A stretch of DNA of 64,000 nt from assembly GCA_944415565.1 (NCBI GenBank), contig CALYBQ010000010.1, positions 182,061 through 246,060 on the forward strand. The letters run 5' to 3'. The position numbers were made by a program, and so were the translations under genes. The notes under the pieces are model-generated. The model had not been told where the DNA came from. It worked only from the letters and a program-made list of their open reading frames with translations, and ran no database searches. Position 1 is the first letter of the stretch. Every line of letters begins with the position of its first letter. This DNA is from an uncultured Rikenellaceae bacterium. Lineage in GTDB: Bacteria; Bacteroidota; Bacteroidia; Bacteroidales; Rikenellaceae. Below, in pieces: positions 25,454-34,096 of this stretch.

Positions 25454-26236
25454 ATGGCACGGACAGTTTTTATTACGGGCGCCAGTTCCGGCATCGGCGA
25501 GGCGGCGGCCCGCGCTTTTGCGGAAGAGGGGTACAGATTGGTGATTGCGGGACGGCGGCACGAACGGCTCAAAACGCTGAAACGCGAACTCGAAGCCGAT
25601 TTCGCTGCGGAGATACTGGTTTTGTCTTTCGATATTCGCGACCGCTTCCAATGCGAGGCGGCAGTGGAGTCGATGCCCGAAGAGTTTGCGGATATAGACA
25701 TATTGGTGAATAACGCAGGGCTCGCCGCAGGATTGGAGCGCATCGACGAAGGCGATCCGATGGATTGGGACGCCATGATAGATACCAATATAAAAGGGTT
25801 GCTGTATGTGACGCGCGTGATCGCGAACAAGATGATCCAGCGCGGTGCGGGGCATATAGTGAATATCGGTTCGATAGCCGGTACGCAACCTTATCCTGAT
25901 GGGGGGGTGTATTGCGGTACGAAGCATGCGGTTCACGCCCTGAGCCAATCAATGCGTATGGATTTTCTCGGTTTCGGGGTTAAGGTGACGGAAATCAGGC
26001 CGGGAATGGCCGAGACGGAGTTTTCGCTGGTGCGTTTTCATGGCGATCAGGAGGCGGCCGACGAGGTGTATTCGGGCATTACGCCGCTTACGGGCGACGA
26101 TGTGGCCGACGCTATCCTGTGGGCGGTGCAGCAGCCGGCCCATGTGAACATAAGCGAGATAGTTATAACGCCCCAACAGCAGGCTAACGCCTATTGCGTC
26201 AGCCGGGGGAAACGCGAGGAGAATGGCGGAGAATAA
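25454..26236 (+). CDS. Short-chain dehydrogenase/reductase (YdfG-like)
   Basis: A 260-residue NAD(P)-dependent oxidoreductase. Cofactor motif TGASSGIGEAAARAFAEEGY, the following AGRRHERL (basic residues favour NADP), NNAGLA, catalytic Ser in NIGSIAG and YCGTK as YxxxK are all present; the C-terminal half (EIRPGMAETEFSLVRFHGD) resembles YdfG-type 3-hydroxy acid dehydrogenases. The substrate is undetermined. It starts a plus-strand run of four genes; the zinc peptidase follows after 56 bases. Confidence 0.9.
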   Translation: MARTVFITGASSGIGEAAARAFAEEGYRLVIAGRRHERLKTLKRELEADFAAEILVLSFDIRDRFQCEAAVESMPEEFADIDILVNNAGLAAGLERIDEGDPMDWDAMIDTNIKGLLYVTRVIANKMIQRGAGHIVNIGSIAGTQPYPDGGVYCGTKHAVHALSQSMRMDFLGFGVKVTEIRPGMAETEFSLVRFHGDQEAADEVYSGITPLTGDDVADAILWAVQQPAHVNISEIVITPQQQANAYCVSRGKREENGGE

Positions 26237-26292
26237 TAAAATGCGCCGTCCGGCGTTTTAGAGGATAGAATCAAAAACGATAGAGAAATACG

Positions 26293-27003
26293 ATGAACGG
26301 ATTTACGATTGACCAGACGACGGCATTTTTTCTGATAATAGCCGTAGCGGTAGTGGGGATGATAGTGCAGGGGAAACTCCAGCACGTTTTTAATAAATAT
26401 TCCAAGGTGGTGTTTCCCGGCGGACTTACGGGGCGCGACGTGGCGGAGAAGATGTTGCGGGATAACGGGATACGCGACGTGAAGGTCACCTCTACGCCCG
26501 GACACCTTACGGACCATTTCAATCCGCAGACCAAGACTGTGAACCTCAGCGAGAGCGTATATAACAGCAATTCCATAGCTGCCGCCGCGGTAGCCGCTCA
26601 CGAATGCGGCCATGCCGTCCAGCATGCTACACAATATGCTCCGTTGAAGATGCGTTCGGCCCTCGTGCCGGTGGTGAGCTTCGCCTCGCAGTGGTCTACG
26701 TGGGTGATAATACTCGGGATAGTGATAGCATCGACGACGGGTTCGCTTACACTGTTCTGGGTAGGTATCGGGTTGATCGCTCTTGCGGCTATATTCGCAT
26801 TGGTGACATTGCCGGTAGAATATAACGCTTCGTATAGGGCCATTCAGTGGTTGGAGAGCAGTCGCACGCTCAGTCCGGCACAGGTCGCAGAGGCAAAAGT
26901 TCCGTTGAAGTGGGCTGCGAGGACATATCTCGTAGCGGCTTTCAGTGCGATAGCTACGTTGTTGTATTACCTGTCGATGGTGGCAGGCCGTCGCAGCGAA
27001 TAA
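26293..27003 (+). CDS. YugP-family membrane zinc metallopeptidase
   Basis: A 236-residue protein with an N-terminal membrane helix, the zinc-binding HExxH motif in AAHECGHAVQHATQYAPLKMRSALVP, and further membrane segments (TWVIILGIVIASTTGSLTLFW, GLIALAAIFALVTLPVEYNA, YLVAAFSAIATLLYYLSM). Family features GLTGRDVAEKMLRDNGI and LTDHFNPQTKTVNLSESVYNS are present. The family is uncharacterised but widespread and presumed to cleave membrane or envelope proteins. The end lies 10 bases before dtd. Confidence 0.9.
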   Translation: MNGFTIDQTTAFFLIIAVAVVGMIVQGKLQHVFNKYSKVVFPGGLTGRDVAEKMLRDNGIRDVKVTSTPGHLTDHFNPQTKTVNLSESVYNSNSIAAAAVAAHECGHAVQHATQYAPLKMRSALVPVVSFASQWSTWVIILGIVIASTTGSLTLFWVGIGLIALAAIFALVTLPVEYNASYRAIQWLESSRTLSPAQVAEAKVPLKWAARTYLVAAFSAIATLLYYLSMVAGRRSE

Positions 27004-27013
27004 TCCGGGGGCG

Positions 27014-27469
27014 ATGAGAGTGGTCGTACAGCGCGTGTCGGGCGCATCGGTCGCGATAGGTGGTAGAGTGCACTCCGAGATAGGGCATGGGTTGCTCGTT
27101 CTGTTGGGTGTGACACACGACGACGGTGTGGACGATATAGATTGGCTCGTTAAGAAAATCTCGGGGTTGCGGATCTTCGACGACGATGCCGGAGTGATGA
27201 ATCTCGATGTGCGTCAGGTGGAAGGCGAGGTGCTTGTCGTGAGCCAGTTCACGCTGATGGCTTCGACAAAAAGAGGGAATCGTCCGTCATATATAAGGGC
27301 GGCAGGAGAGGATATTGCCGTTCCGCTTTATGAGGAGTTTCTGAAACGGTTGGCCGGAGCGCTTGGTAAGGCTGAGATTCCTGCCGGAGTTTTCGGTGCG
27401 GACATGAAGGTGTCGCTTGTCAATGACGGTCCGGTTACGATAATAATTGATTCAAAGGTGCGGGAGTAA
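27014..27469 (+). CDS. dtd: D-aminoacyl-tRNA deacylase Dtd
   Basis: Dtd removes D-amino acids and glycine mischarged onto tRNA. The 151-residue protein has the active-site motifs SQFTLMAST and NDGPVTIIIDSK (the cross-subunit Gly-Pro motif) and the N-terminal MRVVVQRVSGASVAIGG. It is complete and of normal length for the homodimeric cytoplasmic enzyme. It lies between the zinc peptidase and the DUF4349 lipoprotein genes. Confidence 0.95.
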   Translation: MRVVVQRVSGASVAIGGRVHSEIGHGLLVLLGVTHDDGVDDIDWLVKKISGLRIFDDDAGVMNLDVRQVEGEVLVVSQFTLMASTKRGNRPSYIRAAGEDIAVPLYEEFLKRLAGALGKAEIPAGVFGADMKVSLVNDGPVTIIIDSKVRE

Positions 27470-27501
27470 CTCTTGTCGTTGTGTCTTTAATTGTGGGAGC
27501 C

Positions 27502-28326
27502 ATGAAAAAAATCTTACTTGCGGCGATGTCCGTGTTCGTTTTACTCTCCTGCGGTGTCGGAGAGCAAGCTGAAGAAGCCGTGTATTCTATTGGTGGTAGT
27601 GGAAAGAGTGTCGCTGAAGATGGCGTGGCACTCTCCGTTGAGGCGCAACCGGATTTGGTGGAGAAAAAGATAATCCGTGACGGCAGTATAAGGGTGGATG
27701 TCCAAGATCTGGTGTCGAGTAAAGAGTGGGTGGATTCTTTAGTCGCAAAATACGAAGCTTATTACAGTGAAGAGTCATACAATGATTATTCGAGCAGTGT
27801 CTTGTGTATTCTTACGGTGAGGATACCTTGTGTGTCTTTTGATAGTTTTATTGCCGATATAGAGTCCGGTGACGGAGAGGTTGTTAGTAAAAGTTTGTAT
27901 ACGAGGGATGTGACCGAACAGTATTATGACCTTGAAACGCGGCTCGCAAACAAACGCAGTTACCTTGCCTGCTATCGGGAGCTGCTTGCCCGTGCATCTA
28001 CCGTCAAAGATATTGTGGAGATAGAGACGCAGATACGTGTTATAGAGGAGGAGATCGAGAGTGCGGAGGGACGCCTGCGGCTTATGAAGGACCAGATAGC
28101 TTACAGTACGCTCACCATTACGATGGAGACGGCAAAAACGATCGGTCATGCTGATGGGTTCGGCCAAAGGGTGCGTGATGCGCTTGCCGCAGGATGGGAT
28201 GGCTTGGTGAGCCTGTTCGTGTCGTTATTCTATATTTGGCCGTTGTGGGTGGTGTCAGGTATTGGCGGTATATACGTAGCGTGGCGCGTACGCAAACGGC
28301 GTATGGGGCGTAAGAATGTAAAATGA
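27502..28326 (+). CDS. DUF4349 lipoprotein
   Basis: A 274-residue protein with lipobox VLLSCGVG, a DUF4349 domain (KKIIRDGSIRVDVQDL, LTVRIPCVSFDSFIADIESGDGEVVSKSLYTRDVTEQYYDLETRL), a helical coiled-coil stretch (VKDIVEIETQIRVIEEEIESAEGRLRLMKDQ) and a C-terminal membrane helix with a basic end. Function is unknown; related proteins are membrane-anchored envelope proteins. ATG 27502, with GGGAG ahead of it, is used rather than GTG 27481. A terminator follows. Confidence 0.85.
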   Translation: MKKILLAAMSVFVLLSCGVGEQAEEAVYSIGGSGKSVAEDGVALSVEAQPDLVEKKIIRDGSIRVDVQDLVSSKEWVDSLVAKYEAYYSEESYNDYSSSVLCILTVRIPCVSFDSFIADIESGDGEVVSKSLYTRDVTEQYYDLETRLANKRSYLACYRELLARASTVKDIVEIETQIRVIEEEIESAEGRLRLMKDQIAYSTLTITMETAKTIGHADGFGQRVRDALAAGWDGLVSLFVSLFYIWPLWVVSGIGGIYVAWRVRKRRMGRKNVK

Positions 28327-28342
28327 TAAATGTGGAGGTATG

Positions 28343-28384
28343 AAAAGCATAAGCGGAGATCGTCCTGTCTCCGCTTATGCTTTT
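28343..28384. terminator. Bidirectional terminator between DUF4349 gene and corA
   Basis: A 17-bp inverted repeat (core GCATAAGCGGAGA and complement, loop about 8 bases) has A-run and T-run flanks and lies between convergent stops. Confidence 0.85.
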
Positions 28385-28395
28385 TTAGATATGTT

Positions 28396-29346
28396 CTATA
28401 ACCACTTTTTACGCCTGAAAAACCAGTAGGTGAATCCCATTATCGCGGCCATGAGACCTATGGCGAACGGATAACCGAAGGCCCAATGCAGTTCAGGCAT
28501 GACGTCGAAGTTCATGCCGTATATGCTGGCGATCATGGTCGGCGGCATGAAGAACATAGAGACTACCGTAAATATCTTTGTCACTTTGGTCTGGTCGATG
28601 TTGATAAGACCGAGGGCGGCGTCCATCAGGTAGTCGAGCCGCTCGGATGCGAAGTCGGCGTGGCTGATGAGCGAGTTGACGTCCTTAATCATGAGTGATA
28701 ATTTCGGGTAGATGTCGTTCGGGAAGCGGTCGCTTCGCAGTATGCCGGACAACACGCGCTGACGGTCGAATATGTTCTCACGGATGAGCATGGTGTTCTC
28801 CTGCAAGAGGTTGATGCGTTTGAGCATGTCCGAATCCATCCTCTCGGCCGCTGTTATATCCTTGCTGACTACCGCGATTTGTTTGGCCATTGCCTCCACG
28901 AGGTCGGCATCGAAGTCGATGCGTACTTCTAAGATAGAGATGAGCAGATGGTAGCCGGTGGGGTAGTTGCGCGAGTTCATCTGGAGCCTTTTGGCGGCTT
29001 CGTTGAACGTGCGCGATTCCATGTCGCGCAGCGATACGAGCACACCCTCTGATACGATGAACGAGACGGGTTCTATGGTGAAGCCGTCGCCTTTGGTTAC
29101 GAAGAAGTTGGAGTTGCTGATGATCGAATTTTCGGTTTCCGAGTATTTTGACGTACTTTCGATCTCCTCTATCTGCTGGCGTGTCTGGAGGTTTATCTCC
29201 ATGAAGTCCTCGACCGCTTTTTGTTCCTTGACCGTAGGCGAAAGCAGGTCGATCCAGAGTATGTCGTCGTAGCCTAACTCGTCGAAGAGTTTGACATCGG
29301 CGTTACGTACTATTTTGTTGTATTGTTTCAGGTAGATAGTGATCAT
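28396..29346 (-). CDS. corA: CorA-family magnesium/cobalt transporter
   Basis: A 316-residue protein with a large cytoplasmic N-terminal domain, the long stalk helix and two C-terminal membrane helices. The signature YGMNF lies at the end of the first helix, and the second ends in a basic tail (WFFRRKKWL). It should form a pentameric divalent-cation channel. GTG 29364 is possible, but ATG 29346 has a strong GAGG site directly upstream and is chosen. It lies downstream of mqnA on the same strand with about 100 bases between them. Confidence 0.93.
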   Translation of the reverse strand: MITIYLKQYNKIVRNADVKLFDELGYDDILWIDLLSPTVKEQKAVEDFMEINLQTRQQIEEIESTSKYSETENSIISNSNFFVTKGDGFTIEPVSFIVSEGVLVSLRDMESRTFNEAAKRLQMNSRNYPTGYHLLISILEVRIDFDADLVEAMAKQIAVVSKDITAAERMDSDMLKRINLLQENTMLIRENIFDRQRVLSGILRSDRFPNDIYPKLSLMIKDVNSLISHADFASERLDYLMDAALGLINIDQTKVTKIFTVVSMFFMPPTMIASIYGMNFDVMPELHWAFGYPFAIGLMAAIMGFTYWFFRRKKWL

Positions 29347-29447
29347 ATTCCTCTTTTTTTGCACCGGCCGTCCGTGCGAATCCGGTCCCGTTAATACTCG
29401 TGCTCACCTCGAAGTATCCCCTCCGCACGTTAGCGGAAGGCGGGAGT

Positions 29448-30215
29448 TCAGCCGGGATTGACTCGCGGCATGAATTTCATGCCTTTCTCCCAATATAGAG
29501 AGATGGCCTTGTGTTTCTGCTTGTCGAATATGAAGTCTATATTGTTTGTGAGGTAGTCCAAAGCATACGGTTTGCCGCTGTGCCCATACCACGATATGGA
29601 TTCGGGAATGTGTGCGACACCGTATTCCAAAGCTTTTTCGAGTCCCGATATGACCTCATGCGGAACATTGGGGCGTGCCACCCATACTGCGAAAACGAAC
29701 GGCAGTCCCGTCATGTTGATCCATGCCTCGGCGAGGTCGTACTTGTATGCGAAGCGGCCTTCGTAGTCGAATACCTTGTCGCCTATCAGTAGGAAACCGT
29801 CGCCGTGCTGTGCTTGGTCCACAACCGAGTAGTCGTCCATGTGTACGTATTCGGGGGCGATGTTCCAGAGTTCGGCGCACAATATCTTGGACAGTAGAGC
29901 TGATGTCCGCGAATGTGCGTCGAGATATAATTTACTGATGTTCTCTATCGGAGTGTCCGACATTATGACGACCGTGCGTACTGGATTGTGGGCTCCGAGA
30001 CAATATTGTGTGATGATCTGTGCATCTTCGAGCAGAGGGACGGCGGCCGAAGGGATGAGTGCGATGTCGGCCCTGCCGTTCGCGAACGCTTCGACGTTAG
30101 CGCTGGGCGGAGACAATAACAAATCGGCATGCAACGTGCGCGCATGCTCGATACCGTATATGAACGGTACGGTGTTCAGGTACGAAACCGCAGCAATTCT
30201 CCCCGGGAACATCAT
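29448..30215 (-). CDS. mqnA: Chorismate dehydratase MqnA
   Basis: MqnA makes 3-[(1-carboxyvinyl)oxy]benzoate from chorismate, the entry to the futalosine menaquinone pathway. The 255-residue periplasmic-binding-like fold shows AAVSYLNTVPFIYGI at the N-terminus, RADIALIPSAAVPLL, LYLDAHSRTSALLSKIL (substrate site), GDGFLLIGDKVFDYE and LAEAWINMTGLPFVFAVWVAR. It has no signal peptide, as expected for the cytoplasmic enzyme. TACCTTTG (30301-30294 on this strand) is a probable -7 box about 75 bases upstream. mqnB, C and D are not in the window. Confidence 0.92.
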   Translation of the reverse strand: MMFPGRIAAVSYLNTVPFIYGIEHARTLHADLLLSPPSANVEAFANGRADIALIPSAAVPLLEDAQIITQYCLGAHNPVRTVVIMSDTPIENISKLYLDAHSRTSALLSKILCAELWNIAPEYVHMDDYSVVDQAQHGDGFLLIGDKVFDYEGRFAYKYDLAEAWINMTGLPFVFAVWVARPNVPHEVISGLEKALEYGVAHIPESISWYGHSGKPYALDYLTNNIDFIFDKQKHKAISLYWEKGMKFMPRVNPG

Positions 30216-30543
30216 CCATATACTACTGTCAATTAATTTAACGAAATGGCCCGAAACGTTTGTATATACATGATATCCGGACCTTAATCAATGCAAAGGT
30301 AGTAAAAAAGGCGATAATAGTACTCCGGGAGCCCAAATATTGTCACGATGACCGGATGGCGCGTGTCTTTTGTGCGGTGCGGCATGAGTATAACTACCTC
30401 ATAGTGTAATGTTTTGATAATATTGCGATTGCAGGAGCATACTGCGGGAGTGGCTCGTGTTTCAGATGAGGTGCTGCGGGACGGCCGACATGGCGGCGCA
30501 GCAAAATGCCGTGTTGCAGAGTGTCGCTTTAGATGACCTGTGG
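30216..30543. other. Intergenic region between mqnA and the MazG-like gene
   Basis: About 330 bases. The left part holds a likely mqnA -7 box. The rest has no gene or repeat I can support; frames there are shadows. Confidence 0.4.
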
Positions 30544-30828
30544 TTATCTTACCCCGTTCTTCTTTTCCAGCTTGTCTATGAGAGCGTCGCTGAGGTCTAC
30601 GCCGGCGTGTGCGGCGAACGCGAGTGTTTCCCAGAATATATCGGCAAGCTCGTCGGCGAACGGTTGGTCCGCTCCCGATTTGAACGGGTCGGTCTGTTTC
30701 TGGGCGATGGCTTTGGCCAACTCTCCGACCTTCTCGGTAAGCATGGCCATGCCTGCGAGTTCGCTGTGGCGAACAGAATGTTTCGCGTTCCAAACCTCTA
30801 CGAGTTCCTGAGCTTCCTTGATGGTCAT
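30544..30828 (-). CDS. MazG-like nucleotide pyrophosphohydrolase
   Basis: A 94-residue all-alpha NTP pyrophosphatase. The metal-binding acidic residues occur in LTEKVGELAKAIAQK and FADELADIFWETLAFA, matching the ExxE...ExxD pattern of the MazG superfamily. It is short, a single-domain form like housecleaning dCTPase-type enzymes. ATG 30828 is chosen because a full promoter lies directly upstream; the open frame beyond it crosses that promoter. The first conserved Glu is followed by Lys-Val rather than Glu-x, a mild variation. It is likely to hydrolyse non-canonical NTPs. Confidence 0.85.
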   Translation of the reverse strand: MTIKEAQELVEVWNAKHSVRHSELAGMAMLTEKVGELAKAIAQKQTDPFKSGADQPFADELADIFWETLAFAAHAGVDLSDALIDKLEKKNGVR

Positions 30829-30851
30829 GGTGGTTGATTTTTGCCGTTGTG

Positions 30852-30882
30852 CAAATATACGAATAAGCGAGAGTACTGCAAA
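30852..30882 (-). promoter_or_regulatory. Promoter of the MazG-like gene
   Basis: On the minus strand TTTG (30882-30879), 19 bases and TATATTTG (30859-30852) are a full consensus match. Transcription would start about 18 bases before the ATG. The -33 box lies inside a perfect inverted repeat. Confidence 0.75.
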
Positions 30883-30909
30883 AAAGAAAACTGTTTTCTT
30901 TTTTGCAGT
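30875..30909. repeat. Perfect 16-bp inverted repeat over the MazG promoter
   Basis: ACTGCAAAAAAGAAAA (30875-30890) and its exact complement (30894-30909) are separated by CTG. The left arm contains the -33 box of the MazG-like gene. It is not followed by a T-run, so an operator or an RNA hairpin at the divergent intergenic region is more likely than a terminator. Confidence 0.7.
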
Positions 30910-31103
30910 GCCGAGCAGAAGTATATTGGACGAAGTCAAATATATGAAGAATAATTCGCTATCATCGACCTCCGCCGGTGCAATAAAAGGGACGGGAAGG
31001 GAGGTGGGCATTGCGCCGATTACGTCGTATTTGTCACGTTTTACGTTGACGGTAATGATATTTGCCTTGAAATTACTAATTTAGCACGCAAAATTCTTTT
31101 GGC

Positions 31104-32453
31104 ATGAAGAAACGGAGTACATTCGGAAGCACTTTCGGGACGGTAGCCGTTGTCGGGGGATCGGTAATCGGGCTCGGCAATATCTGGAGGTTCCCCTACA
31201 TTGCCGGGCAGAACGGTGGCGCGGCTTTCATCCTTATCTACATTTGCGTGGCACTTCTGATCTCCGTACCAATCATGTTGTCGGAATTTTCGATAGGCCG
31301 TGCCGCCCAAAGCAACTCCATGAGGGCCTATGCAAAGGTGTCGGGCCGGAAAGGATGGCAGGCCATAGGATATTTGGGCATAGCGACGGCTTTCACCATA
31401 TTGTCTTTTTACAGCGTCATTGCCGGCTGGGGGCTCGAATTCATAAAGGAGTCGTTCACGGGCGAGTTCATGTCGATGGATGCGGGGCAGATAAAGGCCA
31501 ATTTCGACGCTTTCGTCGGGACCGGGTGGCAGCCGATACTGTGGAGCACGCTGTTCATCGTAGGAACTGCGTTTATAGTGGGGACGGGTGTGGAGAAAGG
31601 CATCGAGCGGTTTAACAAGTATGCCATGCCGCTGATGTTCCTCATACTTGTTGTAATGGCCGTCAACTCGGTTACCCTCAGCGGATTCAAAGAGGGGGCC
31701 GCTTTCCTGTTGAAGCCCGACTTCAGCAAGGTGACGATCCGGACGGTGCTTACGGCGATGGGGCAATCGTTCTTCTCGCTGAGCCTCGGAATGGGCATCA
31801 TGGTGACGTATGGTTCGTATATCCGCACTGGACGCAATATGTTCGGTATCGCCGGAACGGTTACTGTGGCCGATACGTGTATAGCTATCTTGTCGGGGCT
31901 TGCGATATTCCCGGCCGTTTTCTCGTTCGGCATCAATCCGACGTCGGGGCCGGATCTTGTGTTCCTTACGTTGCCGAACATATTCGCCCAGATGGCCGGA
32001 GGGCAGGTGTTCTCGGTGATGTTTTTCGTATTGCTGTTCGTCGCGTCGATCACGTCGTCGGTGTCGCTCCTCGAAGTGGTCGTGGCGTGGGTCCACGAGG
32101 AGTTCAAATTGAAACGCCGTGCGGCTACCGCAGTCGTAGGGTTCGGTGCACTATGTCTCGCGGTACTTTGCTGTCTGTCGCAGATGCCAGATTCGGCGCT
32201 GAGGGTCGGCAGCTTGGATATATTCACGTTCTTCGATAAACTTACGTCGCTCTACATGATCCCGGTAGGCGGATTCCTTGTCGTGATATTCGCGGGATGG
32301 ATCGTCAAGAAGAAACTTATGCGTGACGAGATGACGACTTACGGCCGTTATGGTACGAGCCTGTTCGATATAGTATACCCGCTCGTGAAATTCGTTATCC
32401 CGATAATAATAGCCGCCCTGTTCCTTAACGAACTAGGGTTGTTCAAGTGGTAG
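31104..32453 (+). CDS. Neurotransmitter:sodium symporter (SNF) family transporter
   Basis: A 449-residue inner-membrane protein with 11-12 helices of the LeuT fold. The first helix carries GSVIGLGNIWRFPYIAGQNGGAAF, the sodium- and substrate-binding unwound region; LSEFSIGRAAQSNSM and SFFSLSLGMGIMVTYGSYI (helix 6 region) are also typical. Members import amino acids or amines with sodium; the substrate is not predictable. The gene stands alone, divergent from the MazG-like gene and convergent with DUF721, with the stop codons nearly touching. Confidence 0.93.
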   Translation: MKKRSTFGSTFGTVAVVGGSVIGLGNIWRFPYIAGQNGGAAFILIYICVALLISVPIMLSEFSIGRAAQSNSMRAYAKVSGRKGWQAIGYLGIATAFTILSFYSVIAGWGLEFIKESFTGEFMSMDAGQIKANFDAFVGTGWQPILWSTLFIVGTAFIVGTGVEKGIERFNKYAMPLMFLILVVMAVNSVTLSGFKEGAAFLLKPDFSKVTIRTVLTAMGQSFFSLSLGMGIMVTYGSYIRTGRNMFGIAGTVTVADTCIAILSGLAIFPAVFSFGINPTSGPDLVFLTLPNIFAQMAGGQVFSVMFFVLLFVASITSSVSLLEVVVAWVHEEFKLKRRAATAVVGFGALCLAVLCCLSQMPDSALRVGSLDIFTFFDKLTSLYMIPVGGFLVVIFAGWIVKKKLMRDEMTTYGRYGTSLFDIVYPLVKFVIPIIIAALFLNELGLFKW

Positions 32454-32454
32454 G

Positions 32455-32748
32455 CTATTTGACTATCACAACGTTGACGACCTTGGTCCCGATAGCCTCG
32501 TTGACTGCGTCTTTCAATTGTTCCCGGCGCATGAATACCTCGTTCCGAGCGGCAGCCGACCGCATCCGAACGTATAATACCCCTTTTACGACCTCGACCG
32601 ACTCGGTGTAGGATGCTATCGTCGGGCCTACCACTTGGGGCCATACGGCAGGAATTTTGGTCGCCGCCAGCCGGCGTGCGAGTGCCGGGCGCGATTCGAC
32701 GTAATCGTTCCACAGTTCGCCTATCCTCATCGGGGTCGTTTTACGCAT
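32455..32748 (-). CDS. DUF721 (DciA-like) protein
   Basis: A 97-residue DUF721 protein: IGELWNDYVESRPALARRL, VWPQVVGPTIASYTESVEVVKGVLYVRM and a C-terminal REQLKDAVNEAIGTKVVNVVIVK. The family includes DciA, the helicase-operator protein that loads DnaB in bacteria without DnaC. Whether this short form does so is unproven. Its start overlaps the recF stop (TAATG), so it is co-translated with recF; recF-DUF721 pairing is common in Bacteroidota. Confidence 0.85.
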   Translation of the reverse strand: MRKTTPMRIGELWNDYVESRPALARRLAATKIPAVWPQVVGPTIASYTESVEVVKGVLYVRMRSAAARNEVFMRREQLKDAVNEAIGTKVVNVVIVK

Positions 32749-33848
32749 TATACTTGTTTTTGTAGTGATACCTGTCCGTTGTCCACGCTGAACAGCGCGT
32801 AATCCTCGCCGCTCTTTTCCAAGATGCTTTGTAGTCGGACCTTGTTACAGTCCGTAATGAATATCTGGCCGAAATCGTCGCGCGATACTATGCCGAGCAA
32901 TTTTTCCACCCTCGTCATGTCGAGTTTGTCGAACAGGTCGTCGAGCAATAGTATCGGTTTTTCGCCTTTCTCCTGTGCGACGATAGCGTATTGGGCCAAT
33001 TTGAGCGCGACGAGGAAAGATTTCTGCTGCCCTTGCGATCCGTACTTGCGTAACTGGTAACCCCCTATGGTCATTTTCATGTCGTCGCGGTGTATGCCGC
33101 TGGTGGTGAACTGGCATATCCGGTCCTTTTCGGCCGCACGATCGAGCAGTTCTGCGAACGGCGTGTCATTCAGTTCCGAATGGTATGAAAGCTCCACCTC
33201 TTCCCTGTCGTCGGACAGTTCGCGGTAGTATTCAGCCACGAGCGGCGCCATCTTCTCGATAAGATTGCTGCGCTTGGCGTGTATCTTTGCCCCCTCTTCT
33301 ACGAGCTGTGCGTCCAGTATCTCCATTATATCTCTATTCACCCCGTTTTTGAGCAGTTGGTTGCGCTCGCCGAGGACGCGGTTGTAGCGCACTATCGAGT
33401 TCAGGTACGGTTTGTCCAGTTGAGATATGAAAGCATTCAGGTAACGCCGGCGTTCGTCGGCCGCGTCGGTTATGAGGAACGAGTCGGCGGGAGAGACAAT
33501 GACTATCGGAATCAGCCCTACGTGGTCGGAGAGCTTTTCGTACTCCTTGCCGTTGCGTTTGAGCGTCTTGCCCTGCCCTTTGCGGAAAGCGCATACTACA
33601 CCCTCTTTTTTGTCCTGCGCCGAGTTGTATTCGCCGTCGAGTACGAAGAAATCGGTCCCGTGGCGCATGCTTTGCGAATCGGTCATGGAGAGCGATCCTT
33701 TGCCCATAGAAAGATAGTGGATGGCGTCTACCACGTTGGTCTTGCCCGCGCCGTTCTCGCCAACGAAGCAATTCACGCGCGAAGCGAATTCCAGAGTGGC
33801 CTGCTCGACGTTCTTGAAGTTGATTATGGATATTTTCTTGAGGAACAT
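32748..33848 (-). CDS. recF: DNA replication and repair protein RecF
   Basis: RecF is an SMC-like ATPase that, with RecO and RecR, loads RecA at gaps. The 366-residue protein has Walker A FVGENGAGKTNVVDAI, the family motif RRRYLNAFISQLD, the signature region LRKYGSQGQQKSFLVALKLAQ and Walker B ILLLDDLFDKLD. ATG 33848 (MFLKKISIINFKN) is the family start; the frame extends upstream but crosses a strong promoter, so it is rejected. The predicted transcript start is only a few bases before this ATG. Confidence 0.95.
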   Translation of the reverse strand: MFLKKISIINFKNVEQATLEFASRVNCFVGENGAGKTNVVDAIHYLSMGKGSLSMTDSQSMRHGTDFFVLDGEYNSAQDKKEGVVCAFRKGQGKTLKRNGKEYEKLSDHVGLIPIVIVSPADSFLITDAADERRRYLNAFISQLDKPYLNSIVRYNRVLGERNQLLKNGVNRDIMEILDAQLVEEGAKIHAKRSNLIEKMAPLVAEYYRELSDDREEVELSYHSELNDTPFAELLDRAAEKDRICQFTTSGIHRDDMKMTIGGYQLRKYGSQGQQKSFLVALKLAQYAIVAQEKGEKPILLLDDLFDKLDMTRVEKLLGIVSRDDFGQIFITDCNKVRLQSILEKSGEDYALFSVDNGQVSLQKQV

Positions 33849-33856
33849 AACGACAT

Positions 33857-33887
33857 CAAAGGTAACTAAAAAAGCGGAAGTTTGAAA
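33857..33887 (-). promoter_or_regulatory. Promoter of recF
   Basis: On the minus strand TTTC (33887-33884), 19 bases and TACCTTTG (33864-33857) match the consensus. The predicted start site near 33851 leaves almost no leader before the recF ATG. Confidence 0.65.
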
Positions 33888-34030
33888 CGTCCGGCACATG
33901 CTTGCGGATGTCATCCTTTTGCGGTGCATGGTTTGGAAGGGCGGCCGCCGTCGGAAATATGTCGGTTTGTGTGAGGTTTCCGATAAAAAAGGATGTATCT
34001 TGGGGTTTTCCTAAAATAATTTACCCTTAG

Positions 34031-34062
34031 ATTGAAAGATTAGGCAAAAAGTTTTATTTTTG
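34031..34062 (+). promoter_or_regulatory. Promoter of the TPR membrane protein gene
   Basis: ATTG (34031-34034), 20 bases and TATTTTTG (34055-34062) match the Bacteroidota promoter with one -33 mismatch. Transcription would start about 30 bases before the ATG at 34097. Confidence 0.6.
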
Positions 34063-34096
34063 CACGTTAATATTTACAAAAACCAACTTACCAGAT

